64,000 bases of DNA. Origin: JALRAP01 sp046302815 (GTDB lineage: Bacteria > Bacteroidota > Bacteroidia > AKYH767-A > OLB10). Below are positions 1 to 10,062 of the stretch, piece after piece (position 1 is the first letter of the stretch; every line of letters starts with the position of its first letter). The translations under genes were made by a program, and so were the position numbers. Below the pieces are notes generated by a model, which saw only the letters and a list, made by a program, of their open reading frames with translations, was not told where the DNA came from and did no database searches. The stretch is taken from NCBI GenBank assembly GCA_046302815.1, contig JBKCHO010000014.1, positions 1-64,000 of the forward strand. The letters run 5' to 3'.

Positions 1-1
1 A

Positions 2-2626
2 GCGGGAAATTATACAGTTACCGTAACTGATGGAAATGGTTGCGTAGGTTCCACCTCGCAGGCTGTGGCCATCAATACAAACCCTTCGCCCATCATTACC
101 GGAAACTTTGTAGCATGCCAAGGTGCTGCAACAACCCTCAATGCACCAGCGGGCTTCACTTATTCTTGGAGTAATGGTGCAACCTCGGCTACCATCAACC
201 CAAGTGTTGCGGGTATTTACACCGTGACGGTGACCGATGCCAATGGTTGCTCCGGTTTCACATCTCAGGCCGTAACCATCAACCCCCTCCCTGCACCTGC
301 CATCACTGGCACATTCAATGTTTGCCAAGGATCAAGCGCCACATTGAATGCCACGCCAGGTCTGACATCCTATCTGTGGAGCGATGGATCCACTTCATCC
401 ACAATAAATCCAAATGCCAGTGGACTCTACGCTGTTACTGTAACAGACTTAAACGGTTGTATTGGAAGTATCTCACAATCTGTTACAATCTATCTCAATC
501 CTATACCGGTAATCACAGGAACCACCACAGTGTGTGATGGAACACCTACTACTTTCAGCGTCGGCCCCTACAACTCATATGTATGGTCGGATGGTTCAAC
601 TACCCCAACACTCACCACTACCGTTGCCGGAACCTATTCGGTGACTGTGACCGATATCAATGGTTGCATCGGAAGCGCCACAGAAACATTATTAGTTAAC
701 CAGATCCCATCCGCATTCGTATCTGGAAATAATAGTATCTGTCTAGGTGAAAATATAGATTTCAATATTGTCTTCAACGGGACGGCTCCTTTCACTTTCG
801 TTTGGACTGATGGATTGACAAATTCTGCTCCGATTGTTTCCAATTCCACAAACGCTTCAATAAATGTATCTCCCGGATCCACCTCTACCTATTCTCTAGT
901 TTCCGTTTCTGACGCCAATTGCCCTGGCAATCTCTCTGGGAATGCTACAATAACTGTCAACCCCTTGCCCACCCCAATTATATCTGGCGACCTTTCCATA
1001 TGCGATGGCGATTTTACCACACTGTCAGCAACACCAGGGTATGCTTCCTACTCATGGAGCAACAGCAGTAACACATCTTCCATCACCACCGGCACACAAG
1101 GGTCTTATTCGGTGACCGTAACTGATATCAACGGTTGCATCGGAACAACCGTTGAATCGTTGGTAGTAAACCTCAATCCTGCACCAGTAATCACAGGAAC
1201 CACCACAGTGTGTGATGGAACGCCCACCACATTTAATGCAGGCTCCTATAGTTCATATGTTTGGTCTGATGGTTCAACCGCATCAACACTCACAACAACC
1301 GTTGCTGGAACCTATTCGGTGACTGTGACCGACATCAATGGCTGTATCGGAACCACTTCAGAAACATTATTCGTTAATCAGATTCCGTCCGCATTCGTGT
1401 CTGGGAATAATAGCATTTGTGCAGGCGATAACATTGACTTCAGTATTTTATTCAATGGAACTGCTCCGTTCACATTCGTTTGGACTGATGGGTCAACCAA
1501 CTCTGCACAGGTTGTCTCAAACTCCAACAGCGCTTCGGTTAATGTGTCTCCAGGCTCCACCTCTACCTATTCACTTGTATCCGTTTCTGATGCAAACTGC
1601 CCTGGCAATCTCTCGGGGAATGCTACGATAACTGTCAACCCCTTGCCTGCACCAATCATATCCGGCGACCTTTCAATATGCGATGGTGATGTTACAACAC
1701 TGACAGCATCGCCAGGATATGTGTCGTACTCGTGGAGCAATAGCAGCAGCAATGCATCAATCTCCACATCTATCGGAGGAGCATACACTGTATCAGTCAC
1801 TGATGCCAACGGTTGCGTTGGAGTCTCCCCCGCCGTATCACTCCTTGTAAACATGGTTCCTGAGGTTTCATTTATTGCAGATACGGTAATTACTTGTAAG
1901 GAACAAAAAGGTGTGTTTACTAACACATCTATTTATGATCCTGGCTCCACTTTCGCTTGGACCTTTGGCGATGGAGGGTCATCAACTGCCACCAATCCTT
2001 CGCATCCTTATGCGAACCAAGGCTCTTATCCTATTTCACTTACCATCACTACGCCTGCAGGATGTGTTTCATCTCAAACGGGCAATATTGACATAGTATT
2101 TTTCCCATTACCTGTTGCTGATTTCGTTACATCTCCAGAGATAAGCGGTGTATTCAATGGAAAAGTTGAGTTTGTTGACCGTTCGGATTTTGCCGTTAGT
2201 TGGAAATGGGACTTTGGAGATGGCAATTATGCTTTTACACAAAACGCCGAACATTATTTCAACGATCCGGGTGATTTTGCCGTAAGGCTCACCGTAACCA
2301 ATTTGGCTGGTTGTGAAGACACGCACACAGAGGTGATCCCAATCTCTCCTTATTTTATACCGAATGCATTTACTCCTAATGGCGATGGGATTAACGATAA
2401 TTTCTTCTTTTCAGGATATGGTCTCGATGTTTCCAAGTATGAGATGAAAATTTTTGACAGGTGGGGTAATCTAGTGTTTGCTGGACAAAACGCACTTGAT
2501 GTTTGGAAAGGAAACACCACTGATAATGCAGATTCTCCTCAGGGAACTTATGCCTACCGTATCATTGTTAAAACTGTTGGAGGAAAAGAACATGTCTTCA
2601 ATGGAACCGTTAACCTCATTCGATAG
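2..2626 (+). CDS. Giant T9SS type B adhesin-like protein (3' part)
   Basis: The reading frame is open from the first bases of the window, so the gene begins upstream and only its last 874 codons are seen. It consists of Ig/PKD-like repeats of about 75-115 residues with recurring YSVTVTDxNGC signatures, then two PKD domains (FGDGGSS, FGDGNYA) and a final module of about 85 residues starting at PNAFTPNGDGINDNF. That last module is the gliding-motility-associated (CHU_C) type B sorting domain used by the type IX secretion system. The protein is therefore expected outside the cell or anchored on its surface. The ligand is unknown; adhesion is an inference from the repeat architecture. A hairpin terminator follows the stop codon. 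Confidence 0.9.
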   Translation, partial: AGNYTVTVTDGNGCVGSTSQAVAINTNPSPIITGNFVACQGAATTLNAPAGFTYSWSNGATSATINPSVAGIYTVTVTDANGCSGFTSQAVTINPLPAPAITGTFNVCQGSSATLNATPGLTSYLWSDGSTSSTINPNASGLYAVTVTDLNGCIGSISQSVTIYLNPIPVITGTTTVCDGTPTTFSVGPYNSYVWSDGSTTPTLTTTVAGTYSVTVTDINGCIGSATETLLVNQIPSAFVSGNNSICLGENIDFNIVFNGTAPFTFVWTDGLTNSAPIVSNSTNASINVSPGSTSTYSLVSVSDANCPGNLSGNATITVNPLPTPIISGDLSICDGDFTTLSATPGYASYSWSNSSNTSSITTGTQGSYSVTVTDINGCIGTTVESLVVNLNPAPVITGTTTVCDGTPTTFNAGSYSSYVWSDGSTASTLTTTVAGTYSVTVTDINGCIGTTSETLFVNQIPSAFVSGNNSICAGDNIDFSILFNGTAPFTFVWTDGSTNSAQVVSNSNSASVNVSPGSTSTYSLVSVSDANCPGNLSGNATITVNPLPAPIISGDLSICDGDVTTLTASPGYVSYSWSNSSSNASISTSIGGAYTVSVTDANGCVGVSPAVSLLVNMVPEVSFIADTVITCKEQKGVFTNTSIYDPGSTFAWTFGDGGSSTATNPSHPYANQGSYPISLTITTPAGCVSSQTGNIDIVFFPLPVADFVTSPEISGVFNGKVEFVDRSDFAVSWKWDFGDGNYAFTQNAEHYFNDPGDFAVRLTVTNLAGCEDTHTEVIPISPYFIPNAFTPNGDGINDNFFFSGYGLDVSKYEMKIFDRWGNLVFAGQNALDVWKGNTTDNADSPQGTYAYRIIVKTVGGKEHVFNGTVNLIR
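496..1851 (+). repeat. 678-bp in-frame tandem duplication inside the adhesin gene
   Basis: Two consecutive units of about 678 bp (226 codons) begin near 496 and 1174. Each encodes a PVITGTTTVCDGTPTTF module, a QIPSAFVSGNNSIC module and an IISGDLSICDGD module in the same order. Long stretches are nearly identical at the DNA level, and the second unit diverges most towards its end. The offset is a multiple of three, so the frame is kept. This looks like a fairly recent duplication that lengthens the stalk of the protein. Confidence 0.85.
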
Positions 2627-2650
2627 ATTGAAATGCATTAAACTTAACAA

Positions 2651-2674
2651 AGGGCCGCAATAGCGGCCCTTTTT
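2651..2674 (+). terminator. Rho-independent terminator after the adhesin gene
   Basis: An 8-bp perfect stem, AGGGCCGC/GCGGCCCT, encloses the loop AATA and is followed by a run of T. It lies 25 bp after the adhesin stop and just before the stop of the convergent aminotransferase gene, so it separates the two units. Confidence 0.9.
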
Positions 2675-2676
2675 CG

Positions 2677-3855
2677 TTACACTGTGGATAACAGTTGGCC
2701 TTGAGATATTTCCTTTTCAATGGCTTCATGCAACCTATCCAAATCAACAGATTCATTGAAAGCCTGTATGGAATAACGGATGAAAAAACGATTTCCGGCT
2801 CGAGTAACGGGCACTTCAATTTTATAATTTTCAAAGAATCGCCTTTGCAGTGCGGCAGGATTACTCGTATTGATCGGAATTGAAAACATTTGACCGTGGA
2901 ATTCATCGTTCAACGGGGCCAGGGGAAGTCCTCCGGTAAGTTGACAAAATCGTTCGGCGTTTTGTTGAGCAACTTTTCTGCACTGCTTTGAGACGGTTTC
3001 CCAATCGTGCGATTGCATAAATCGTATACAACCCGGTACTGAAAGATAAGCAGAAAAATCACGGGTTCCATTGAATTGGTGATGATCAAAATAAATGGAG
3101 TCGCTTGGTGCATCACTTTTATATCCCCAACTGATAATAATGGGGTCTAGCAATTCCTGAAAAGTTTTTTTTGTAAACAGGAACGAAGATCCCTTCGGAG
3201 CCATCATCCATTTATGGCAGGCGCCTGTATAAAAATCCACATCCATATTTCGGATGCTTAATGGAGCATGTGCGGGTACATGGGCGCCATCAACAATTGT
3301 GATAAGTCCTCGACGCCTTGCCTCGCGACAAATAACTTCTACAGGCAACTTCAAAGCGGTGGCACTAGTTATATGGCTGATGAAAACAACCCGGGTCTTG
3401 TCCGAGAACCCACGCCAAAAGGAATCCAAAAAGTGTTCTTCTGATTGGATCGGAAGTTCTATCTGCTGACGAACATATCGAGCACCTTTGCGAGCGCAAT
3501 AATAATCCCAGGTACGGTCCATAGCCCCATACTCAAGATTCGTTGACAGCACCTCATCGCCCTCTTTAAGCTGAAGATTTTCAGCAACGATGTTGATAGC
3601 AAAGGTGGGGTTGGGTGTAAATATTAAATCTGAGGGGTCGCAATCGATGAAATCGGCCAAAGCGGCTATCGAATGTCGAACCCTTGCAGGTCCATCGAAA
3701 GCTATGAACTGAACTGGCTCCTTCTCAAGCAATAGTTGCCATCTTTGATAGTCTTCAAAGATTGGTTTGGGACATGCACCGAAAGACCCAAAATTCAAAA
3801 ATGTAATTTCTGGATCAAGTAGGAATTGGGATTTGAAATAAGACTGACTGAACAT
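2677..3855 (-). CDS. Class V aminotransferase (isopenicillin-N-epimerase-like)
   Basis: A 392-residue fold-type I PLP enzyme. An Asp in VDGAHVPAH (about residue 188) would contact the pyridine nitrogen, and the Lys of GACHKWMMAPKG (about residue 214) is the expected Schiff-base lysine. The length and the HKW motif match the isopenicillin N epimerase/cysteine desulfurase-like branch of class V aminotransferases, whose members include epimerases, desulfurases and lyases. The substrate cannot be read from the sequence. The gene lies 8 bp downstream of an amino-acid permease gene on the same strand, so the pair is probably one operon for uptake and conversion of an amino acid or related amine. 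Confidence 0.85.
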   Translation of the reverse strand: MFSQSYFKSQFLLDPEITFLNFGSFGACPKPIFEDYQRWQLLLEKEPVQFIAFDGPARVRHSIAALADFIDCDPSDLIFTPNPTFAINIVAENLQLKEGDEVLSTNLEYGAMDRTWDYYCARKGARYVRQQIELPIQSEEHFLDSFWRGFSDKTRVVFISHITSATALKLPVEVICREARRRGLITIVDGAHVPAHAPLSIRNMDVDFYTGACHKWMMAPKGSSFLFTKKTFQELLDPIIISWGYKSDAPSDSIYFDHHQFNGTRDFSAYLSVPGCIRFMQSHDWETVSKQCRKVAQQNAERFCQLTGGLPLAPLNDEFHGQMFSIPINTSNPAALQRRFFENYKIEVPVTRAGNRFFIRYSIQAFNESVDLDRLHEAIEKEISQGQLLSTV

Positions 3856-3863
3856 AAACCTAC

Positions 3864-5201
3864 CTATTGTTTATTTTTATTGAGAGTCAAGCGCATTAGG
3901 TGATAAAGTGGATAACCCAAAATGAAAAGCATGAGGCCAACCACATAAATCTGCGGATCGGAATACATCACACTTAAACTTACAGAACCATACACGAATA
4001 TGAATAACAAGGGTAACCAAGGATAACCCAAAACTCTGAAACTAGAATCTCCAAGCTCTGATGGCTTTTCCCTCTTTCGCAAAATGAAGATGGCTGCTGC
4101 AGCCGCCAAAATACTTAAGCTGTCGAAAAACATTATAAAACCCAGAATTCGCTCGAAAGAAGTTAGGAAAAAAAGGACTAAAACAATCACCAAACAGAAA
4201 AATGTCACGCCATATTCTTGTACCTGTGTCTTTGGATTCACTCTGCCGAAAATACTTGGCATCACCCCATCATGCGACATGGCATGATACACCCTTGGAT
4301 TACTCATGACTGAAACATTTACATAAGCCATGACGGATAAAAACATCATTATCGAAACAACATCATGTGCATAAGTACCCAATGCCGCACCCACTACATC
4401 AGCTGCCAAAGTGGAGGACTCTTTGAGTCTTTCGAAACCGATCACTTGCGTGTAGGCATAATTAGCGGCCAAGTATGCCACCATCACTATGGCAATACCT
4501 ATCAGAACCGCCTTGGGTATATTTTTGTGCGGTTTCACAACATCTCCTCCAAAATTCATGGTTTGCTGATATCCACCATAGGTGAAAAAAACAGGAATAA
4601 AGCAGAGGAAAAAAGCAGACCATGGCGAAAATTCTTTTTGTTTGACAATTATTTCATGACTTGTGGATTCGTGTGACAAGGAAAATCCAGCCAGGGCAAC
4701 CAGTATAATGACCAATATCAACAACAACTTAAAAGCCATGAGTCCATTTAACATTTGAGCACTCAAACGGAAGCCAGTCATATTGATGGCATATAAAATG
4801 ACAATGGCTGTAATGGATACCACTTGTACACCAAATTCACCCCAACCTGGCAGTAGTAAAGGAGCCAAATATTCGGCCCCCATGATGGCCACTGCGGCGG
4901 TAGAAACCGCATTGCTGATAACGATAATCCAGTTTACCATAAACGCAAAAGCAGGATGGTAACATCTGGAAAAAATGCCATAAAATCCTCCGGCAGCAGG
5001 GTGACGCACACCGATTTCAGCAAAAGTCATTGCGCCTATCAGGCTGACTACGGCACCAATAATCCATGCGGCGAAAAATATCTCGACTGTCCCTGCTTTG
5101 GAAGCCACTTCAGCCGGTGTTCGAAATATCCCCATACCAATAACCAGTCCTACCACTATCATGGTCAGGTCATAATGGTTGAGTTTTGGCTTAATTTCCA
5201 T
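3864..5201 (-). CDS. APC-family amino acid permease
   Basis: A 445-residue, very hydrophobic protein with about 12 predicted membrane helices. The first helix has the glycine-rich VGLVIGMGIFRTPAEVA segment typical of the amino acid-polyamine-organocation superfamily, where the unwound GxGIF region binds the substrate's amino and carboxyl groups. Later helices include FFTYGGYQQTMNFGGDVVKPHKNIPKA, which resembles the conserved helix 6-7 region of the family. It is the first gene of a probable two-gene operon with the class V aminotransferase. Substrate specificity is unknown. Confidence 0.88.
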   Translation of the reverse strand: MEIKPKLNHYDLTMIVVGLVIGMGIFRTPAEVASKAGTVEIFFAAWIIGAVVSLIGAMTFAEIGVRHPAAGGFYGIFSRCYHPAFAFMVNWIIVISNAVSTAAVAIMGAEYLAPLLLPGWGEFGVQVVSITAIVILYAINMTGFRLSAQMLNGLMAFKLLLILVIILVALAGFSLSHESTSHEIIVKQKEFSPWSAFFLCFIPVFFTYGGYQQTMNFGGDVVKPHKNIPKAVLIGIAIVMVAYLAANYAYTQVIGFERLKESSTLAADVVGAALGTYAHDVVSIMMFLSVMAYVNVSVMSNPRVYHAMSHDGVMPSIFGRVNPKTQVQEYGVTFFCLVIVLVLFFLTSFERILGFIMFFDSLSILAAAAAIFILRKREKPSELGDSSFRVLGYPWLPLLFIFVYGSVSLSVMYSDPQIYVVGLMLFILGYPLYHLMRLTLNKNKQ

Positions 5202-5270
5202 GGATTATTCCAAGGCGAAATATACCAAACTAGGCATCAAATACCAATGCATTTTCAAGTGTCAAAAAAC

Positions 5271-5278
5271 TATATTTG
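5271..5278 (+). promoter_or_regulatory. Bacteroidota -7 promoter element
   Basis: TATATTTG matches TAnnTTTG exactly, 18 bp before the start codon of the LamG-domain gene. No convincing TTG was found 19-20 bp upstream, so only the -7 box is called. Confidence 0.5.
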
Positions 5279-5296
5279 TAATTCAACTGAACAACC

Positions 5297-7000
5297 ATGA
5301 AAAAAGCATTAGCGTTTATCGCACTGTCTTTGGCTAGCTGGCATGCGGACGGACAATTCCTTCAAGGAGTAAGCATCACTCCATTGAACCCTACCACGAA
5401 CGACACAATCAGAGTAATAGCTACTGGCTATCTGCCAAGCTCTGGTTGTGATGATAAGACCATAACCATTTCGCAGCAAAGTGGACAAATCAATATCAAT
5501 GCATTGCATTGCATGGGTTTACTTACTACCATTTGCAATGTAAGTGATACGGTTCTGATTCCCCCACTTCCTTCAGGCACCTATACGCTTAATTTCGCTC
5601 TTGAGGGGGGCTTTTTGCCTTCGCCATGTGTAGCAACCGGTCAGGCTGCTAGTTCGACGACCAGCTTTACCGTTTCCCAGGTTACTCAACCCACCAACAA
5701 TAACTCGTTGGATTTTGATGGTATTGATGATTTTGCCTTTACACCCAACGCATCAAATCTGATTGCAGGAAGCAGTAACTTATCCATGAGCATGTGGGTT
5801 TATCCACGAAATACAATTCCTTCCTATCCCGACTTTGACGGGTTTGGTGGATTTCGGGATGATTTCGCTGGAGATTTTTACTTGTTGCAACTAAGCGCAA
5901 CCAATGTAGAGGCCCGGTTGAGGAATAGTACCGGTACACCATACACCATGGTTTACACTGGCCTTCAGTTGAACTCATGGCAGCACTTCGCACTTACTTA
6001 TGACGGCAATAACCTAATACTCTACCATAATGGAGTTCAAGTGGTATCAACACCAGCTAATGGAGTTATTAATACAACCGTAAATCCGTTTTATATCGGC
6101 AAAGCTCCATTTACCAATGCTCCATTCAACCTAAATGGCAAAGTCGATGAGGTTTCGCTTTGGAGCAAGACCTTGTCCCAACAAGAAATTGATTGTATTT
6201 ATGCATCAGGTATAAACCCAACATCTCCGAATCTACAGCTGTATTACAAGTGTAATCAGGGTATAGCAGGCGGTAACAACACATCGGTTACGAATCTTGC
6301 TGATGCATCTGGTCACATCAATGGTGTATTTGACGGAATGAGCCTGAACGGAAGCACCTCAAATTTCGTTCAGGGTGTTGCTACAAGCTCCACAACCATC
6401 AATGCCGTACTATGCCCCGGGAGCAGTTACCAGTTCGGGGGACAAACCATCACTTCGGCTGGAACCTACTTTGAAACATTTACTGCTGCTTCCGGTTGCG
6501 ATTCAATTGTACAATTGATCCTGACTTCTCCATCCTTCAATTTGGCTATAAGCCAATCAGGACCCACGCTCATATCCCAACAACCAACTGGTCCATACCA
6601 ATGGATCAATTGTGCCACAGGCCAGCCTATGCCCGGAGCAACTGGACAGTTCTTTACGGCTACGGCCAATGGACAATATGCGGCCGTGCTAACTCAAGGA
6701 GGTTGTAGTGATACTTCCGTTTGCGTAACTGTAACAGGAATCAGCACAGGGTTGATGGAGAGTGAGCAACCATTACTTTCAATAATGCCTATGCCGTTTG
6801 ATGACCAACTGACAATATCGATTCAAGACGGAAAATCGGCTCAACTTCTCATCAGCGATCTATCAGGAAGAGTCGTAATAAGGGATTTTGAAGTCGTTGG
6901 AGGTGAAACCAAAACCATTTCTACAGAAAAACTAGGAAGCGGTATTTATCTGTTGCGCTCGGTAGATGGAACTATACGGCTGAAAGTAATCCGCAAATAG
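5297..7000 (+). CDS. LamG-domain T9SS cargo protein
   Basis: A 567-residue secreted protein. Residues 1-20 form a signal peptide (MKKALAFIALSLASWHADGQ). Residues of about 134-300 make a LamG/concanavalin-like jellyroll (SLDFDGIDDFAF, SMWVYPR, WQHFALTYDGNNLILYHNG, GKVDEVSLWSKTLS). The last 75 or so residues are a type A T9SS sorting domain ending in GIYLLRSVDGTIRLKVIRK. LamG domains commonly bind carbohydrate or protein ligands, but the ligand here is unknown. A consensus -7 box lies 18 bp upstream. The gene stands alone between two genes on the opposite strand. Confidence 0.88.
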   Translation: MKKALAFIALSLASWHADGQFLQGVSITPLNPTTNDTIRVIATGYLPSSGCDDKTITISQQSGQININALHCMGLLTTICNVSDTVLIPPLPSGTYTLNFALEGGFLPSPCVATGQAASSTTSFTVSQVTQPTNNNSLDFDGIDDFAFTPNASNLIAGSSNLSMSMWVYPRNTIPSYPDFDGFGGFRDDFAGDFYLLQLSATNVEARLRNSTGTPYTMVYTGLQLNSWQHFALTYDGNNLILYHNGVQVVSTPANGVINTTVNPFYIGKAPFTNAPFNLNGKVDEVSLWSKTLSQQEIDCIYASGINPTSPNLQLYYKCNQGIAGGNNTSVTNLADASGHINGVFDGMSLNGSTSNFVQGVATSSTTINAVLCPGSSYQFGGQTITSAGTYFETFTAASGCDSIVQLILTSPSFNLAISQSGPTLISQQPTGPYQWINCATGQPMPGATGQFFTATANGQYAAVLTQGGCSDTSVCVTVTGISTGLMESEQPLLSIMPMPFDDQLTISIQDGKSAQLLISDLSGRVVIRDFEVVGGETKTISTEKLGSGIYLLRSVDGTIRLKVIRK

Positions 7001-7033
7001 CAACGACTTTCTTTTACAAAAGATTGGTCAGTA

Positions 7034-8995
7034 TTACTTGTTCAACAAGTAACGCTTGATGAATTCTACTGTGGCATAAAACTGGAAGTCGACATTGTTT
7101 TTCTTCCTAAAACCATGCCCTTCATCTTTTGCCTCTAGATACCATACTGGTTTGCCTGTGCTATTCAGGGTATTGAACATTTGTTCCGCTTCAGTTCGAG
7201 GAACTCTCGGATCGTTACCGCCTTGCACAATGAACAAAGGTTTGGAAATAGATGATGCATTGTTGTTAGGGGATATTTTTTCAAGGAAGGCATTCATTTT
7301 GGGATCACGCTCATCTCCATACTCCACCCGTCGCAAATCACGACGATAATCCTCTGTATTTTTCAGGAATGTAACAAAGTTGGAAATGCCCACAACATCA
7401 ATGGCGCATCGTATTTTATCTGCATACATAACAGAAACAGCAAGTGACATATAGCCGCCATAACTTCCACCCGTTACCATGATTCGATCTTTGTCGAGAT
7501 CGGGTTGTGTGGAAATCCAATCAATTAATGCGCCAATATCCTTAACGGAATTCTCTCTTAGATATCCATTGTCAAGCGTGACAAATTTTTTGCCGTAACC
7601 CGTAGATCCTCTAACATTGGGGTAAATGATGGCGATGCCTAATTCCTCTAAAAAATAATTGTTTCGCCCTTGAAATCCAGGTCTCGATTGGGATTCTGGT
7701 CCACCATGTATATTAATAATAACGGGTCTCTTTCCAGTAAATTTAGAATTTGGACGATACAGAAAGCCGGATATTTCCAATCCATCAAAACTTTTCCATC
7801 GTATCAACTCTTCGTCCCTCAGGTTTGAAGCCACGATTCCTCCTAACTCGCTCTCAGTCCATCGCTCTACTTTAAATGTTTCAAAAGAATATGTGTATAT
7901 ATCTGAATTGTTGCTTGCCGAGGAGAATCCGAACACAAAGTCTTCACTTTTCGGCCTCCAAGATGCTCCGCCTATTTGCCCCTTTGGCAAGGATGTAATG
8001 GGCTGCCATGTAAGGTTGACAGTTTCGAGCACATAAACCTTTCCCAGTCCATCCTCGTTGGTAGTAAACAATATTCTAGTACCATCATCTTTCAAATCAT
8101 ATCCGGCCACATCCCACTTGATGTCGCTGGTCAGATAACGAATATCGGATCCATCCGCATTCATGCGCGCCAAACGCCTGTAATCGCTACCAAAATCCGT
8201 TATGAAAAAGATATGTTTGCCATCGATGCTGTATCGGGCAGATCCATTTACCACCTTTTCCTTTTTCGAAGAGGGTCCGATTTCTAACTTGGTTTTGGAA
8301 ATCACATCATAAACATACAAATGACTCTCATTAACCGATAGTCCTTCAGAGATCAATATTTTTTTCTCATCAGCAGACCAGTCGTTTATATTCCAGCCAC
8401 CCCCTTTCACCTCCATCACCATTGATGCAGAAGCAGGATCCATTGGACGCATCATCCAGATATCGCGATCGGCTCCATTGCGTCTCGTGGAAGAAAATAA
8501 AATACGATCACCTGTCTTGTTCCATCGAATATTTCCATTTTGAGAGCGACCGCCATCTGATATCAATGTGGTTCGACCGTCTGACAAATCATAACGGTAC
8601 ATTTGTGCAAACTCATTGCCGCCGACATCCCTGGTAAAGATGAAATAATTCCCGCTTGTTGGCTCAAAGGTGGCATTGGCAACAGGTTCTTCGAAAAAGG
8701 TGATTTGCGTGCGGGCACCCATGGGATTTTTCAAGTAATGCAATTGGGCCGTATTTCCAAATCTTGTCGTGATAAGCATTTCCCTACGAGTAGGATGCCA
8801 ATCAACCGCTGAGGCGGATCTGGACTCTGTATATCGACGAACTTCGGTTGCTATTTCTGTAGAGAGCTCGGGGATATTTTTAACAATTAGATTGTCTCCA
8901 GGTCTAATGATAGCCGTCTTCTGAGCTTGGATAGAAGCGTTTACCAATAAGAACAATGAAGCCGTAACAAAAGGCTTAAATGGAATTGCTTTCAT
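7034..8995 (-). CDS. S9-family prolyl oligopeptidase / acylaminoacyl-peptidase-like
   Basis: A 653-residue serine peptidase. An N-terminal signal peptide ends near ASIQAQ. A beta-propeller follows, with WD40/TolB-like blades such as GDRILFSSTRRNGADRDIW and DGTRILFTTNEDG. The C-terminal alpha/beta hydrolase domain contains GGSYGGYM (nucleophile Ser about 510), GGNDPRVP (Asp about 594) and EGHGF (His about 627), a complete catalytic triad. The expected role is cleavage of short peptides outside the cytoplasm or in the periplasm. It is a single-gene unit. Confidence 0.9.
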   Translation of the reverse strand: MKAIPFKPFVTASLFLLVNASIQAQKTAIIRPGDNLIVKNIPELSTEIATEVRRYTESRSASAVDWHPTRREMLITTRFGNTAQLHYLKNPMGARTQITFFEEPVANATFEPTSGNYFIFTRDVGGNEFAQMYRYDLSDGRTTLISDGGRSQNGNIRWNKTGDRILFSSTRRNGADRDIWMMRPMDPASASMVMEVKGGGWNINDWSADEKKILISEGLSVNESHLYVYDVISKTKLEIGPSSKKEKVVNGSARYSIDGKHIFFITDFGSDYRRLARMNADGSDIRYLTSDIKWDVAGYDLKDDGTRILFTTNEDGLGKVYVLETVNLTWQPITSLPKGQIGGASWRPKSEDFVFGFSSASNNSDIYTYSFETFKVERWTESELGGIVASNLRDEELIRWKSFDGLEISGFLYRPNSKFTGKRPVIINIHGGPESQSRPGFQGRNNYFLEELGIAIIYPNVRGSTGYGKKFVTLDNGYLRENSVKDIGALIDWISTQPDLDKDRIMVTGGSYGGYMSLAVSVMYADKIRCAIDVVGISNFVTFLKNTEDYRRDLRRVEYGDERDPKMNAFLEKISPNNNASSISKPLFIVQGGNDPRVPRTEAEQMFNTLNSTGKPVWYLEAKDEGHGFRKKNNVDFQFYATVEFIKRYLLNK

Positions 8996-9115
8996 ATTAT
9001 TATTTGAATTTTGAATATCATAAACATCAAAAATGTCATTTGGTTTTCCTTGCCGAGTGCCCTTAACGAGGTTTAATAAGTAACCGATTCCGAGTTGTCT
9101 TTAAAATCCCGAAAG

Positions 9116-9544
9116 TCATCTTAAACCCAACAATAGGTTTTCCTGAGCTCTCATCCTTTGGCTCTGTTGTTTGGTCGTATCCTTTTCTCCACACAGATGC
9201 AGCAATCCATGTGCCATGACCCTATGCAACTCTTCCTTGAAGGATGTGCCATAATCTTGGGTATTGGCTCTGACCCTTTCTATGCTGATGTACATTTCTC
9301 CATTGATTTTGGAGCTGTTTGAATCCCCATCAGGGAAAGTGATTATATCTGTATTATAGTCGTGCGCAAGAAATTTCTTATTGATTTTCCGAAGAAAAGC
9401 ATCATTGCAAAAAATATAAGTGATAGAGCCTATTCTTCTTTTTTTTGCCTTTGCACAAGCATGAAGCCAAAGCCTTACCTTTCCTTTGTCACGGAGCAGG
9501 AACTCCACCCCTTCGTTGAAGAATAAAATAACCTCTTGCGTCAT
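9116..9544 (-). CDS. ybeY: YbeY endoribonuclease / rRNA maturation factor
   Basis: A 142-residue protein with the YbeY metal-binding signature MAHGLLHLCGEKD near the C-terminus. Two zinc-binding His are present, and GEKD replaces the usual GYDH, a variation also seen in other Bacteroidota. The N-terminal half has the conserved ITYIFCNDAFLRKINKKFL and TDIITFP segments. YbeY is a single-strand endoribonuclease involved in 16S rRNA 3'-end maturation and ribosome quality control. It starts 1 bp after the RidA-like gene, so the two are co-transcribed. Confidence 0.9.
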   Translation of the reverse strand: MTQEVILFFNEGVEFLLRDKGKVRLWLHACAKAKKRRIGSITYIFCNDAFLRKINKKFLAHDYNTDIITFPDGDSNSSKINGEMYISIERVRANTQDYGTSFKEELHRVMAHGLLHLCGEKDTTKQQSQRMRAQENLLLGLR

Positions 9545-9545
9545 C

Positions 9546-9965
9546 CTAAATGGTGGCTATGACCTTCAGCTCTATGGCAATTGGGGTAGGAAGGCAATTG
9601 ATTTCAACTGTAGTCCGACAAGGATTGGCATCTTTGAAATATTCGGCATATAATCGGTTGTAAATGGCAAAGTCATCTTTCATGTTGGTCAGAAAGACCT
9701 GGACATCCACCATGTTTTCCCATTTGGATCCGGCTTCCTCCAAAATGGCTTTTACATTTTTAAAAACCGAATGGCATTGCGCTTCTATGTCATAGGAAAC
9801 AATGTTGCCTTTGTCATCGAGATTGACACCTGGTATTTTCTTAGTGCCTCGCTCACGGGGACCTACACCCGATAAGAAAAGCAAATTCCCTACGCGACGG
9901 GCATGAGGATAAGCTCCTACAGGCTCTGGAGCCTTAGAGGAATTGATAGCTGAGTTATCTGACAT
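9546..9965 (-). CDS. RidA-family protein, 2-aminomuconate deaminase-like
   Basis: A 139-residue YjgF/YER057c/UK114 (RidA) family protein. It has AYPHARRVGNLLFLSGVGPR near the N-terminus and the C-terminal PCRTTVEINCLPTPIAIELKV, in which the conserved Arg binds the substrate carboxylate. The insertion around GTKKIPGVNLDDKGNIVSYDI resembles the subgroup annotated as 2-aminomuconate deaminase, an enzyme of the 3-hydroxyanthranilate branch of tryptophan catabolism. A 3-hydroxyanthranilate dioxygenase gene elsewhere in the window (63213-63740) fits this reading. A general RidA imine deaminase is the alternative. First gene of the pair with ybeY. Confidence 0.8.
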   Translation of the reverse strand: MSDNSAINSSKAPEPVGAYPHARRVGNLLFLSGVGPRERGTKKIPGVNLDDKGNIVSYDIEAQCHSVFKNVKAILEEAGSKWENMVDVQVFLTNMKDDFAIYNRLYAEYFKDANPCRTTVEINCLPTPIAIELKVIATI

Positions 9966-10062
9966 ATACTTGGCTTTGAGATTACAAATCTAAACATTAG
10001 ACCAAAAAAGTATGGGTAATTCGAAAGGGTTTGTACATTTGATTAGCAAACATTGAATTATT

